Positions 43,765 through 55,425 of a stretch of 64,000 bases of DNA are shown in pieces; the first letter of the stretch is position 1, and every line of letters starts with the position of its first letter. The notes under the pieces are model-generated. The model did no database searches. It saw only the letters and a program-made list of their open reading frames with translations, and was not told the origin of the DNA. This DNA is from Ectobius pallidus. Its lineage: Eukaryota > Arthropoda > Insecta > Blattodea > Ectobiidae. The stretch covers positions 140,827,686 through 140,891,685 of the forward strand of contig CAXKWD010000005.1 in the NCBI GenBank assembly GCA_964059195.1, written 5' to 3'. A program made the position numbers and the translations under genes.

Positions 43765-43900
43765 GTCGGCCTGGTTGTCTTGACTTCCAGTGCCCAACAA
43801 CGCGGATTCGATCCCGGTCCATATCGATGACACTTATATATGCATACACGTGACAATCTCATGTCCCTAGATTTCTAGCATGTGAAAGTTCTCCTGCTGT
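43765..43900 (+). mobile_element. tRNA-derived SINE (body shared with 11720-11903)
   Basis: GTCGGCCTGG head, a strong box B-like GCGGATTCGATCCCGG, ATCGATGACACTTATATATG body and a TGTGAAAGTTCTCC tail. Box A is poor (GGTTGTCTTGAC), so transcription is doubtful. No clear target duplication. Confidence 0.7.
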
Positions 43901-44490
43901 ACAGTCAAGTGCACAGAAACTTTAGGATGCTTTTAGTTTCTTCTAGTGTTGTTTTTTTTATTTTAAGTTGCCATCCAATCTGTTCATTTATGTTACACAT
44001 CTGCCCTGGGTGAGCGAATATCTTATTGGTTTGAGTTAAACTCTGACCACATTAACAACGCTCAGGCAGAGGTGAGCGGTGAAAGGGACTGGAAGGTGTG
44101 TTCATAACGAATGTCTAGACCAGCTGGATGACCCCGAATCGTACAGGTTTGATGTTTGTTCCTTTATCGAAAAAGGTTAAGATTAAAATCATTAGGCCCA
44201 TGTTCTCTCAATGAATCTAGGGGTTTTTAGCCACATCCGCCATAGCGAAAAAAAAAAGGGAGGAGCAGAGTTGGGGAGTGGGAATGGCGAAATCGGTTTA
44301 GAATTCCCTTGCCAACGTAAACCACTGCGCATCTTATCGTAAAGATTCCGAGCATTCGACTGCACAGCATTCCTACAAACAGCCGACGGCAGCTGGCCCG
44401 TCGTTAAATAGCACATCATCCCTAAAGGAATATATTTATGATGTAGGAGATTTATGATGTAGGAGATTTATAGCTGTAATATTTATTATA
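43901..44490. other. Mostly unrecognised; short 18-bp tandem near 44438
   Basis: TTTATGATGTAGGAGA occurs twice in tandem at 44438-44470. Otherwise nothing supported. Confidence 0.4.
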
Positions 44491-44498
44491 CTCTAGAA

Positions 44499-45148
44499 CA
44501 GCGTTTCTCAACCTTTATGAACCCGAGGACCCCTAAAATGTCCAAAAAAATTTTACGGACCCCTAATTTTACATTCCATTTTTAAAAGTAGGCTATGTGT
44601 ATGCCTATATTATTAATATTTGGGGTATTAACTATAGGTCATTATAACCAAATAAATCTAAATACATTTTTTTAATTCGACGAAAACACAGTTATTGAAT
44701 TGGAAGTAAACTATTGAGAGTAAAATTATATTTTGAACAGACTTTAATAAGTATTACCAATTTCATAATATAATTAGGAATTATTACACAGGTTTACCGA
44801 TATCAGACACTCGGGCACCTCCAACAATAAAACCCTTGTTAAGAGAGCGCCTCCATTAACAAATTCCGACAAAGTCTTATTTTTCAGGGTTTTGAATGAA
44901 AGAGGGAACCATAGACATCAGTGCATCAGGGGTTTCAAACTGTGGTTCGTAAATGCAAAAGTAAGGAAACTTGCAATAGGACCTGTATTTTCGAAGATTT
45001 TAAAAACATTGACTTCTAGTGTCCATTTTATGTGAAAATTTTTTACTTCTTTACTTGCTTTATGATATTTTTTAATTATGTCTGCGGATCACCTGCACCA
45101 TCTTCGCGGACCACCAGTGGTCCGCGGACCATAGGTTGAGAAACGCTG
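44499..45148 (+). mobile_element. hAT family long form, 650 bp, copy 3
   Basis: Same ends as the 240-bp copies, with perfect 8-bp duplications CTCTAGAA (44491-44498 and 45149-45156). The first 165 bp and last 120 bp align with the short copies, and about 370 bp of extra interior separates them. The short copies may be deletion derivatives of this form, or this copy may have gained sequence. No transposase frame in the extra part. Confidence 0.92.
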
Positions 45149-45245
45149 CTCTAGAAGATAAATAGGAAGTCAGAGTAAAGTAACACAAATATCTTTCACC
45201 AGTTGCCAAGAAAAACGCCGGATTATAAAAGTTAAATGAATCAGC

Positions 45246-45575
45246 CGCGCTTACCTGAGCCCGCCATTCAACCCTATTCTGTGCTAACTCAATCCAACCA
45301 TCCCTCGCAAATCCTACTTCCCTTAAATCTATCCTAATATTGTCCTCCCACCTGCCTCTAGGTCTTCCAAGTGGTCTTTTTCCTTCGGGTCTTCCAGCCA
45401 ATATTTGAGATATGTATTTCTTCGCCCATGCGCGCAACATGTCCAGCCCATTTCATCCTCCGTGATTTGATTACCCTTACTATATCCGGTGACGGTACAG
45501 ATTATGAAGTCCTCGTTATGCAGTTTTCTCAAGTCCCCAATTTCATCTCTCTTAGGCCTAAATAACATATTTGAT
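45246..45575 (-). pseudogene. LINE ORF2 C-terminal portion (family of 17872-18216)
   Basis: The minus strand reads RPKRDEIGDLRKLHNED; then in the next frame SPDIVRVIKSRRMKWAGHVA and RMGEE; then SQILAGRPEGKRPLGRPRGR, WEDNIRIDLREVGFARDGW and IELAQNRVEWRAQVSAA, after which similarity breaks off. At least two frameshifts. It preserves more of the protein than the 17895 copy but lacks its NLRVP end. It starts within 100 bp of the hAT long form. Confidence 0.85.
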
Positions 45576-46256
45576 CATATTTCATCAAAATCTCACCTGT
45601 GCAGTGCCTTGAGGGAAATAAAGTTATTGATCCTTCAGAATTTGATCTGCTAAGTTTGATGGAGGGTTGCAGGGGTGCGTCCAGTGGTTCTTCATGGGGG
45701 TGATCCAAAAATAGAATGTTAAGTCACAGCTATACAACTCTTCTAGATTCGTTTTTACAAAACAAAATCGGGGTTTTAAACGTTCTTTATAACATCCCAT
45801 GAAGAAATACTGATATCATTATGAATGCTTAGCAAAGCCAAACCATTTAAAGAGGCGATCGTTTCTCGTGGTGGTTCCTCAGGTACGAAGTCACTCTTTT
45901 AAGAGTGGAAAAATACCTTCCACTTGTGCTTGTGGAGAGGGAAAATGTTGATATTTTAAAAAGGTCTTTTATGCGGATAGAAATCAAATACACAACCTTT
46001 CTACATTTTCTAGAGTGATTTATAAAGTTCTCATTTACAAAACCTGTTCCAGAATTGGAATTCAAATGCCAATTCCTCATCACTGGCTAGAAGTCTCACC
46101 CAAACACGAAAACATTCTTACTTATCAGAATCACACAAATAACAAACATAACGTTTTTTTACCATTGCAAATTAATTATTTCACCATACAAATATGTACG
46201 AAATTGAAAAAACACTTTGAACTTATTAATATTAATGCTTGAAATATGGTATCATT
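45576..46256. other. No recognised feature
   Basis: Short frames at 45847-46083 (minus) and 46015-46242 (plus) unrecognised. Confidence 0.4.
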
Positions 46257-46267
46257 TACTTTACCAG

Positions 46268-46571
46268 TGACCGCCTGCGTGGTCTCGTGATAAGCGTCGC
46301 TGTCTGTAGACCCGGGTTCGAACCCCGGTACCCCTCGGATTTTTCTGAGGTAGGGAGGTCTTTAACGGCGTGCACTCAGCCTCGTGATACAAACCGAGGA
46401 GCTACTTGATAGAGAAGTAGCGGTCTCGAAAACCACCATTAACAGCTGTGGGTGTCGGCATGCTGACCATATGCCCCAATCCTGCCATCTGTCTATGGTA
46501 GATAACGCAGAGGTCGGGTGGTAGACCTAGTCCCTTCAGGGATGAAGCACCACAGAGTTTAGTTTAGTTTT
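46268..46571 (+). mobile_element. tRNA-derived SINE, 304 bp, with target duplication
   Basis: The tRNA-like head has GCGTGGTCTCGTGATAAGCG (box A region) and a perfect box B, CGGGTTCGAACCCCG. A long body follows, ending CTTCAGGGATGAAGCACCAC and a TTTAGTTTAGTTT tail. Direct repeats TACTTTACCAG (46257-46267) and TATTTTACCAG (46572-46582) match at 10 of 11 bases. The head is the best-preserved Pol III promoter among the SINEs here. Confidence 0.88.
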
Positions 46572-46582
46572 TATTTTACCAG

Positions 46583-47132
46583 CTCGATACATAGTTTAAA
46601 TAAAATTGGATGAAAATTGTAGTTCTGCAAAATGTTATCGACACTTTGCCTTAAGGACTGCAGTGAGTTTGCCTGTGGAACAGCCAGCACAGGTGACATT
46701 TTTAACTGAAGCATCTGGGCACCGGATGAATACAGGGTCGTATTCATATACTTGAACGATTTTCCACAGGTAAAATGTTGAAGTGCTACTACACCTGCTC
46801 TTAACACAGCTCCTAAACAACATTCACCGACAGGTCTGGAGGGTGGCATTTTCAAGCACACTGGTTTTATACAGGGCTCCAAGGAAGGGCGCTTTTCTTG
46901 TACATTTTACAAGCATGAATATACAGGCCTGTGCGTCAACTTTACTAACCAAACTTAAAAAGTGTGTATCATTTTTTTTAATGAGAGTGATATGAAATTA
47001 TGTCCAATAAATTTTATGAAGCAGAATTATGGACAGTTTTTGCTTGCGTGTGGTTAATCTTTTTTTCAGTCAGGGGCCAGATTTCTCCCCCCCCTGTATT
47101 TTAGGACTTGAGATGGTTGTTTGTGTTATTAC

Positions 47133-47133
<1 letters not shown>
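46583..47133. other. No confidently recognised feature
   Basis: A minus-strand frame (46571-46882, 103 codons) and an overlapping alternative frame look less repetitive than most, but no domain is recognisable and splice signals are not convincing. Confidence 0.35.

Positions 47134-47178
<45 letters not shown>
47134..47178. repeat. (TTA)n microsatellite
   Basis: About 45 bases of uninterrupted TTA units. Confidence 0.95.
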
Positions 47179-47179
<1 letters not shown>

Positions 47180-47494
47180 TGTCTTCTAAGTACCTACGAA
47201 ACGTTACACAAAAATCTGTCATTGCTGGAACTATTTTTGCAACAATGTTATTCAAACCTGACATTAAGGGACACTGACTTACATGTCTTAACTGAATAAG
47301 ATACACATTTCTATTTATTATAAGAGGCATCACAAATAAGTATGTATCAATTCAAGTTTCAGCATATATACGGACTTTTGGAGCATTAATAATTATAATT
47401 AAACTCCAAACGTCCAATATAATGGAACTACGCAAATTTTTAATTTTTTTCACTCTACTCTTCCTCTCTCCTTTTTAACCCTTCTCTCTTTTAG

Positions 47495-47660
47495 ACTTGC
47501 ACCCGAGCACGAGCAACCTTGCTTATTCGGATGTGTTTTCTGAATGTCATATTTATAGTATATTATGTAAAAACAATTTGTAATTTTGTGTTAATTTTTT
47601 TGTGTATAAAATTTAAATTGTTTTGTACCTTTGATATGTCATAAATAAATAAAATAAATG
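47495..47660 (+). mobile_element. LINE 3' tail with conserved hairpin
   Basis: ACCCGAGCACGAGC...GCTTATTCGG hairpin, then AT-rich sequence and AATAAATAAAATAAA. The hairpin corresponds to that at 9253-9281 in sequence and position. No coding sequence attached. Confidence 0.4.
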
Positions 47661-49266
47661 TGTCAATGTGCTTTTATATCTATCATATTATATTTCACAC
47701 ACTCAGAATAATGCAAATAATTCAACACAGCGATATTTAAAGCAATAGGTTAATGCAATTAATCATATAATATTATATTTTTAATACTTTAAAATACCAA
47801 TAAAATTGTTGTGGTTATAAATTTAAAAGTTCTTAATAATGTAAAAAATGCAGTAACACATGTTACAAATAACACACCTTTCTGTGAGTGTGAAGTGAGA
47901 ATGTTGTAGTGTCCATCTTAGGTTAGAAAAATTTAAGTGATTTTTTTCAGATTTGATATTATAGTTTGTACTTATTTACGTCATGGATCACCAATTCACA
48001 GTGAATATATGTCAAGTACTTAACTTTCACTATATATATACATACTCATCATGCCCAATTCCCTGTAGTCTTCTTTCGAAAGCCCCTTTATGAGAGAATA
48101 TGTTTTCGTTTTGAACTAGTCCTTCATTCACCTTAATGTTGAAACGTGCCTTCTGTTACATTGTGTTTACTTGTTATCACCGGACCAGAACATCCGAACA
48201 AGATGACACGTCGCTGTTCTCCAGCCCTCGTTATTTGATGAGTCAATGCACATTTTTTTGTTCTCAACCCCTTTCCAAATCCATGATTCACATGAAGGGT
48301 GCTAGAAAATAGGACACAGTACTGGTTGTTTTCGGCAAAGCTTTTCATTTTTTACAGTGTTCAGATTTGATTAACTATGCCAATCTCGAACCCATTACCT
48401 TCATTTTTTGAAACTCCGGGAAAAATATGATGGGGGTTTAAATTAAAGGAGAACTGTGGGAGAGTTATGCACAGATTTCACACAGTTCACTAAGCGGAGA
48501 TGAGTGAATTAGTTTATGACACCCCCTGTGTCTCTGATCCCCATTCATCTTAACCCCGCGTGGAGGCTGTTTATTGATTGTTAGATTCATGAAGAGGGGA
48601 GAGTCTGTGTACAGCAGTCCTCAAAATAAAACGCAACTTGTATAATGACTGGTGTTCATTGCTTTCTGCACGACGCTCATGCGTACAAAGCCAACAGGAA
48701 TTCACATGCCAGAAAAAAATCAAGAGTTACTATGGGTACGAATAATGTACTGTTGGTGTAGCAATACTAGAACTATAGTCGAGGGTTTAAGCAGGTGTAT
48801 GCAGGCCCCGATTTCAGGTACTTTGCACCCTGGGCAAATCTTTGTATAACAGCCCTAACCATTTTTTTAAATGTTCACCCCCACCCCAAGGTTATTGTTT
48901 TAGTGTTAAGTTTGGGATTTATCCAAGAATCAACCAATGGCATTCCGATAGCATTTTATTATTGGGAGTAATCCAATCACTAGCTAGGCTACGCAACAAA
49001 AAATTTAAATATTTATCTAAAATAAAAGTAATTGCGTTTTGGCGAGAACTGTATGGTTGCTATTGTAAATTTGTGTACAAGAAATTTGCTTAAAACATTA
49101 AAAATACTTATAATATGTTATATGTATTTTGAAAATGTACAAAGATATTTAATAAATTTGGTAATTTAAAAACATGTGGTAAATTATATATAATTATGTT
49201 CATAAAAATATGTATTATATGTTCAATAAAAAAATATATTTTTAGAACAAAAAAATATTTTATTGC
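47661..49266. other. Long stretch without recognised features
   Basis: Unrecognised frames at 48133-48348 (minus), 48652-48849 and 48842-49093 (plus). Nothing else supported. Confidence 0.4.
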
Positions 49267-49570
49267 CTTATTTCAACTTTACAATGAGAATCTTAAACGC
49301 AGTCTAACATGTTTTCAATATTTTAAGTTTAATTCTTAAAATTAAAATTTCATTAAGATCATTTTACAATGTTTTCCTATATTATTTCTTGAGATACAAT
49401 ATGTAAATCCTAGACATGTCTTATTTCAACTTTAAAATTATAATCTAAAACTCAGTCTAACATTTTTTCATTATTTTAATGTTAAATTCTTAAAATTAAA
49501 TTTTCATTAAGATCATTTTACAATATCTTCCCATATTATTTCTTGAGATACAATATGTAAATCCTAGACA
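49267..49570. repeat. Tandem duplication, two 152-153 bp units
   Basis: Unit 1 (49267-49419) and unit 2 (49420-49570) both run CTTATTTCAACTTTA to TATGTAAATCCTAGACA, with about a dozen substitutions between them. Confidence 0.92.
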
Positions 49571-50767
49571 GGAATTACACAATTTTAAGTTAAAAGTAAT
49601 ACAAGATTTTGTTATATTAATTTCTAGTACCTACAGATTTTAAACGAATTTTTACTGAATAGAATTACATTCTTATTGATGAGAGCAAGTTAAACATTTG
49701 CATCTCATACCAAGAATTCTAAGTTTCTAAGTATGGCGTAAATCGACTAGTTTTTATACGACTTTTATACTTTCGTATACAATTGTCAGAAACATTTCAA
49801 CTCTAACACAGGTAAATTAATGGCCCGAGAAATATGACTGTGCTCTGTGAAGTTAATTTAATATTCTTCAGTACACATATTTTGCAATTTGTAAACCTGG
49901 GACTACCTGTATACAGAACGAGTGAATGTGGGTGTAGTTGCCATGGTTACGAGGTAGTACGCACGTCAGGTTCCAGGTGTGCATGCATTCATAACGACGG
50001 AATAATGGGGGCCATGGCTGGGTCTTAATGCCACCTTCGCTGTTGGAAATTGCCTCAGTCGTATGTAACACCAGCTGACAAGAAGTACTTCCTTCCACCA
50101 AAGCACTACATTATTTGGGCTGTAAATTTCTTGTTCCTAGTTCTGTTTATAGCTAACTTCGTCACAAATTTTCGTGCTATTTCGCGTAAATTAATACTAA
50201 TTAAAAGGTAAAACTAAGGAGTAGCTTTTTGAAATGGCCATAAACGCGAATTTTCAACTAACAGCCATTGTAAGAATACATAAATGCACGTTTAAAGGGA
50301 AATTATGGGCTATGTGTGAGGACATTTTTCACTCCTGTCGTCCTCAGCCCCCGGGTAGTCTATCATATTATATGATAGGCCTACTTCGGGTTTTAGATTT
50401 TTTCTCCAAAAGTAATGACAGCCGGTGGTGTCATATTTGATACATTCTGCACTGCAGGCTTATATTATTTTTGTCTCTGCTATGTAATGAAGGTGGATTT
50501 AAAAATACATAGGAACTTAAATACAGTAGACCCGATACCACCCTCAAAAGTAAAAATTTGACGTCCTGAATATTTGTTGTGGTCATTAATAACACACATT
50601 AATCCACAGAATAACATTTATACCTACCTAAATCTCATTTTAGACCCTAAAAAAAGCCCCACACTAAATTTCTATTTTTTGGAAATTTATTTTTTACCCG
50701 TAGAAACTCATTAAGCACAAAATAAAAGTACAACTATCCTAATTTAATCTTGGGCTGTAGAGGATAT
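49571..50767. other. No recognised feature
   Basis: Unrecognised short frames at 49834-50028 and 50234-50440 (plus). Confidence 0.4.
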
Positions 50768-50798
50768 ATTTATTGTTTATTTATTTATTTATTTATTA
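50768..50798. repeat. (TTTA)n microsatellite
   Basis: About seven TTTA units. Confidence 0.85.
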
Positions 50799-51431
50799 TG
50801 TGTTAATCTTATTGATTTTATTAATGGAGATGCAATGTTGTTCAACACAGATAGTCTATCTCTAAAATCACAAGGAATGGTTAAAAGCAATTGGCAATGA
50901 ACTTAAATTTATTCAAAAATAATTTGTCAAATAGCTTATCTCTGAATATTTAAGTTAGGGTACTTTAGTTTTGTTCGTACTTATTTACGTTATACGATAA
51001 AAATACTTTATGCTACAGCAAAAGGGCCAAAATACAAAGGATTATATTACAAATGATTAACCCTAATAATACAGCACAAAGACAATTATAAAAGCTATTT
51101 TAGCCCTCAGATGCGCAAGACTCAATTTCTCACACAAATTATAAATTCGTTCCGGACTGTGAGGAGGAAATCCTGTTAGGATAACTGCCTTAATTTAAGG
51201 GTGCTAATAGGACACAGCCAAATAAAAACAATTGTAAGAATTGTATATATTTTTAGATGAGAATCTATTTTCCTAATTGTCAATATTCGTATATTTTATA
51301 CTGAATTTTAAAGCAGGTAACAATAAAGGACTTCCTTCCTATTTATTAAAATATTCTGAATACAAATGGTTATAGACAGTATGGAGCGAGTCTTGAAGTA
51401 TGATTAACGCCAATTCCTGTGATGTGGTAAT
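50799..51431. other. No recognised feature
   Basis: AT-rich; nothing supported. Confidence 0.35.
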
Positions 51432-51444
51432 AGTTAACACAAAG

Positions 51445-51727
51445 TAAAGTGTTCCCTATTACAGGCCATGGAGGCCCAGAGGGTTCCAGGAGGTTGAGGC
51501 TCCCAGATTTTAGACATTTTAGACAATCGGCCTTACGCACCGGCCACCTTTACCCCCATGATTGCTCCTGGTACTCATTTCTGTTAGAGGCTGAGTCGAC
51601 CCCTGGGTCATAGTGCCACCAGAAGGATTAGGCCAATTGAAAAACTCCAACGACCTCATCGGGGATCGAACCCGCGACCTTCCGGTTTGTAGCGCAGCGC
51701 CTCAATCACTACGCAACGGCGTACCCC
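51445..51727 (-). mobile_element. tRNA-derived SINE, 283 bp, with perfect 13-bp target duplication
   Basis: Direct repeats AGTTAACACAAAG at 51432-51444 and 51728-51740. On the minus strand the element starts GGGGTACGCCGTTGCGTAGT and has a near-perfect box B (GGTCGCGGGTTCGATCCCCG). It continues through GATGAGGTCGTTGGAG and CCTTCTGGTGGCACTATGAC, and ends GTAATAGGGAACACTTTA. It is the most complete member of the family that includes 14743-14980 and 5246-5376, with an extra GGCCGGTGCGTAAGGCCG segment missing from the 14743 copy. Confidence 0.92.
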
Positions 51728-51740
51728 AGTTAACACAAAG

Positions 51741-53800
51741 ATTAACTTATAATTTATATGCCCTGTTTGTAACAATAGGGTAGTGATAGAGTCATGAACT
51801 CAGATCACCTTCTACTCTGCTTAGAGATTCTAGATGCAGAAACCTAAAGGTATGGTAATACGTTCAAATCGTTCAGCTTTAAAATGATATGCCAATTTAT
51901 ATTATCCCATTAATTATTTTTAATTTTATAAGTTAATCAAGACTGTATTTTATGTTTTTTTTTAAGTCCTAACAAAATGCCACATATAATGGATAAAATT
52001 TCAAATAAGTCGTATATAAAAAACAACAGATTAAGCGCAAGGTTTATTTCTTTACCCAACTGTGTAGATTTATATTCATTTTAAATTTTCTCTAGAGTTG
52101 ATTTCTGTTACTTTATTACAAATTTAAAACAAACTATTATATCCAACAGGTTACAGGGCTAAAGGGCACAGAGTAGTCTTGATGCAACCATATCCTGCAC
52201 TAAATTCTTAAAACCACGTCTAAGATTGAGACCAGGACATTCCTGCACTTTCTATTCGAATTATTATAATCTTCACTAATGGTTAATAGTTTTCGGCGGA
52301 ACACCTGTTCATCTGTCGGTTTCCTTCACAATTTAGTACTAATCAGGACAGAGGTATGGATCGTGACGAATTAAATTACGATCTAAATTGAAAAAAACTG
52401 TTCATAGCAATTTGCTCGGATTAGAATTAAAGTTATTTACGACAGCAGAGCAATGGTATTAGGAAACAACATGGCCGCCATTATATCAGAGGAGCGTAAA
52501 TGCAAGTACACCTGACGTGAGCTTATAGCCTCGTTACTATGATAACATCTCCCACGCTCAATTCACTTCGGTTTTCAGTTTTTACCAAGTTTACTTTCTC
52601 TGAATACCGTATCAGAGTAGACACTGTATAGTGATCATGCGAAGTTTTAAAGGAATACATTTCCTTTGATGTTTTACATGAGTATAAATGTACGTGTTTC
52701 ATTTTAGCACAATAACATCATGTTATCTGATTCAAATACTGAAACAAGCTTTCAGTATTTCAAAGCTGTGAGAATTCAATGAGTAAAATTCTTCGTTCAG
52801 CAAGGAACCGGGTTTGCTTTATAAATGTTACTCTTCAGTTTTCTAATTTTTTTTAAGGATTTTTGTATACTCACACTTTTTAAATATTACATTATTTTGG
52901 TAGGACTAATCTTCTAAAAAATGAAACCACTCAGAAATGTCACAACAATTATGTTAATCTGAGAAATTTCTGTATCACACATCGTAAATAGTCCAGAGCA
53001 TTCTATTAATATTATATTTGGCACATGGACCCTACCAACTTGCCTGCCTTTTACAAAGAAAATTAAGTAATTTACAATACCGGTACCATTTGAATTCACT
53101 CATTCTATTTTTGAATATAACATTCATTATGTATATTTATAAGTATAGTTATATTTACATTTTATACAACGCAGAAATTGGTAGGAGAATTTCGTAAGCA
53201 AACTCATGGAGTAAATGGGCTGAAGCGAAATATATGTATACCGTTTTGTTAAATGCATCGTTTTCAAAACTATTTTATGTTATTTTGAATCGTAAACGTT
53301 GTTTAACAGAATTTTTGCCGTCTATGCGAAGTTCCAATTTACGGGATGAGCTGTAAAGAAAAGGGTCTAGCCCGTTTAGGTGTAAAGTGAAAGGTGCTAG
53401 CATATTATACTTGAGGATATCACCAGATGCCACTGTCATACTCTTCCTTTTTGTCGTACAAATTAATACCATATCAATTTTAACTAGCACAGGTATTATT
53501 ACTGCTACTATTACTATTATCGTGTATCTATTAATAAAAATTAAACAATTATACTTCATAATAACAACCATTTCAGCATTGGAAATTCGTCCATAAACTA
53601 GTTTAACGTTTTTTGCAACGTGAGCTAACAGAACAATTTCATTTTAAGTAACTTATTACTCACGACCTTTTATTTTCTTTCCATTCGTTAAACTCGTTCA
53701 AATTCTTATAGCGAAGGGTTTTTAATTATCAGTTAATTATTTGCCTTTTCAATAACTTCAAGACGGATATATTTTCCTTTATAAATAAGTCAAGACTCAT
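51741..53800. other. Long stretch without recognised features
   Basis: The overlapping frames at 53275-53596 on both strands are unrecognised. No repeat ends found. Confidence 0.4.
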
Positions 53801-53898
53801 TTTTTCCCACAAATGTTTCTGGTATTTTTAACAGTGTTTTGTTTTTAATTTTTTCCCACAAATGTTTCTGGTATTTTTAACAGTGTTTTGTTTTTCAA
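53801..53898. repeat. Perfect 49-bp tandem duplication
   Basis: TTTTTCCCACAAATGTTTCT followed by GGTATTTTTAACAGTGTTTT and GTTTTTAAT begins at 53801 and again at 53850. The copies are identical over about 47 bp, implying a recent event. Confidence 0.93.
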
Positions 53899-54100
53899 CA
53901 AATAGTTGCCAACCAAAAGAGCCAGAATTCCCCATAATAGGAAATTACTACAAAGTTTAAAAGCATAAGCTTAGTGAAATTATTTTTGTTTTTTGTTTCA
54001 ACAAATAGTGTCCAACCAAAAGAGCCTGAATTCCTCTAAAATACGAAATTACTACTAAGTTTATAAGCACAAGCTAAGTGAAATTATTTTTGTTTTAAAA
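53893..54100. repeat. Tandem duplication, two units of about 103 bp
   Basis: Units from 53893 and 53996 share TTTCAACAAATAGT.CCAACC, AAAAGAGCC.GAATTCC and TAAGTGAAATTATTTTTGTTTT. A third, more diverged copy lies at 54762-54905. This array abuts the 49-bp duplication, so two duplication events of different period are stacked. Confidence 0.88.
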
Positions 54101-54449
54101 GGTACGATTCAAACTGACAAAAAAGTCGTACAATGTTCGAATAGGTAGATCTAATTCCTATGTAGTATTAAACAATGATAATGATTATTTATTCATAGCA
54201 TTTCAGGCACTCTGTGAATTTATTAGATCTGTTTTCGTATTGTATACTCAATGGCTGTTATAGACAAAAGACTGACGCTCTGTGTTTTCTCTGGAAAGAG
54301 CTACACTATCTCTCAGGATTTCCAGTAAATTGACACACGAATTTGGTAAACTGATAACGTTACGGTTCCATCGGCTGAATTTAATCCCACGAGAGATCCC
54401 CCATAGTAATTCCTGTTCCATTTGACCTCAGCTCTGTTCTGTAGAGGAA
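54101..54449. other. No recognised feature
   Basis: AT-rich spacer; nothing supported. Confidence 0.35.
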
Positions 54450-54560
54450 CATTTTTACGTCGATTGACAGCTCCAGTTGGAAACTGCCTCGAAGCACTTT
54501 GTATAGATCAAAAGAGCTTCTATAAAAGTAAGGATTATTATTATTTTTGGAATATTTCAT
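54450..54560 (+). repeat. Local repeat copy 1 (TTTACGTCG.TGACAG)
   Basis: Shares TTTACGTCG..TGACAG.TC.AGTTGGAA, TCGA.GC.CTTTG.TA and AAAAGAGCTTCT.AAAAGT.AGGATTATTAT with 55317-55425, about 870 bp downstream. Confidence 0.75.
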
Positions 54561-54761
54561 TCATGCCATTCTTCAGGTATGGAGCAATAAAGTGGAAGAA
54601 TTTCTTAGAAATCAGCGCTCTATTTTCATTCAAGATATCCATGAACTGACCTTTCTTTTTATACATTCGTTTCCGATTGCAAGCCTGTCAGTCAATTTTC
54701 AGGGTTGATTTTTCCCTGACCACAAAATAAACAGCCTACATGCTTCAGCAACTTAGTTATT

Positions 54762-54812
54762 GTTGCCAACAAATGAGCCTGAATTCCGATAGGACTACAT
54801 TACGAAATTACC

Positions 54813-54862
<50 letters not shown>

Positions 54863-54905
54863 TAAATTACTATTGTAAACAAAAGCAAAATTATTTTCGT
54901 TTTAA
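54762..54905 (+). repeat. Third copy of the 103-bp unit, expanded by (TAA)n
   Basis: Shows TTGCCAACAAATGAGCCTGA, GAAATTAC and AAAATTATTTTCGTTTTAAAA in the same order as 53893-54100, with about 50 bases of TAA repeats inserted at 54813-54861. Confidence 0.75.
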
Positions 54906-55316
54906 AATTTACTTTTCGAAATAACATAAAACGTAGTACAACTCAGTCTGTTGCGACCACCAAGTTTAAAAAAAACGAGCTCTAGAAAGTTTTATTTGTG
55001 TGAGCTAATTAAGGTAGTAAATACCGGTAACTATTGTAAGATACTTTGAGTGCTTTAAGTACTGATGGTGTCTTATCTCTACCAGGTTAAATATCTTAAT
55101 GTAAATGCTACATCGCAATTTAACTGCTGGCCAATATTGTAGAGAAATGAAAATTTTCCGACGAATTTAAATGGGTTTAATAATTACACTGTACTACCAA
55201 ACGTTCAATGTTCAGTGGTGTACTCGAGTTCATTCCTAATCTGAAATTAATGTAGGGATTCGACCACACTTTAAAAATCAACATACATGTCATTAATCCG
55301 TTAAATTCTACTGCTG
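54906..55316. other. No recognised feature
   Basis: Nothing supported. Confidence 0.35.
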
Positions 55317-55425
55317 TTTACGTCGGATGACAGTTCTAGTTGGAACTGTTTTCGAGCCCTTTGGTACATATTTAAAAGAGCTTCTGAAAAGTGAGGATTA
55401 TTATTTTGAACATAATTTGGGTTGG
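55317..55425 (+). repeat. Local repeat copy 2
   Basis: Partner of 54450-54560. The 54.4-55.4 kb region appears to be a larger decayed segmental duplication containing these blocks. Confidence 0.75.

Noticed and set aside
46571..46882. 103-codon minus-strand frame as an exon
   Set aside because: Less repetitive than most and therefore considered, but no recognisable domain, an overlapping frame looks equally good, and no convincing splice sites; it also starts inside the SINE target duplication.
47029..47333. Poly-Leu, poly-Tyr and poly-Asn frames on both strands
   Set aside because: All arise from the (TTA)n microsatellite.
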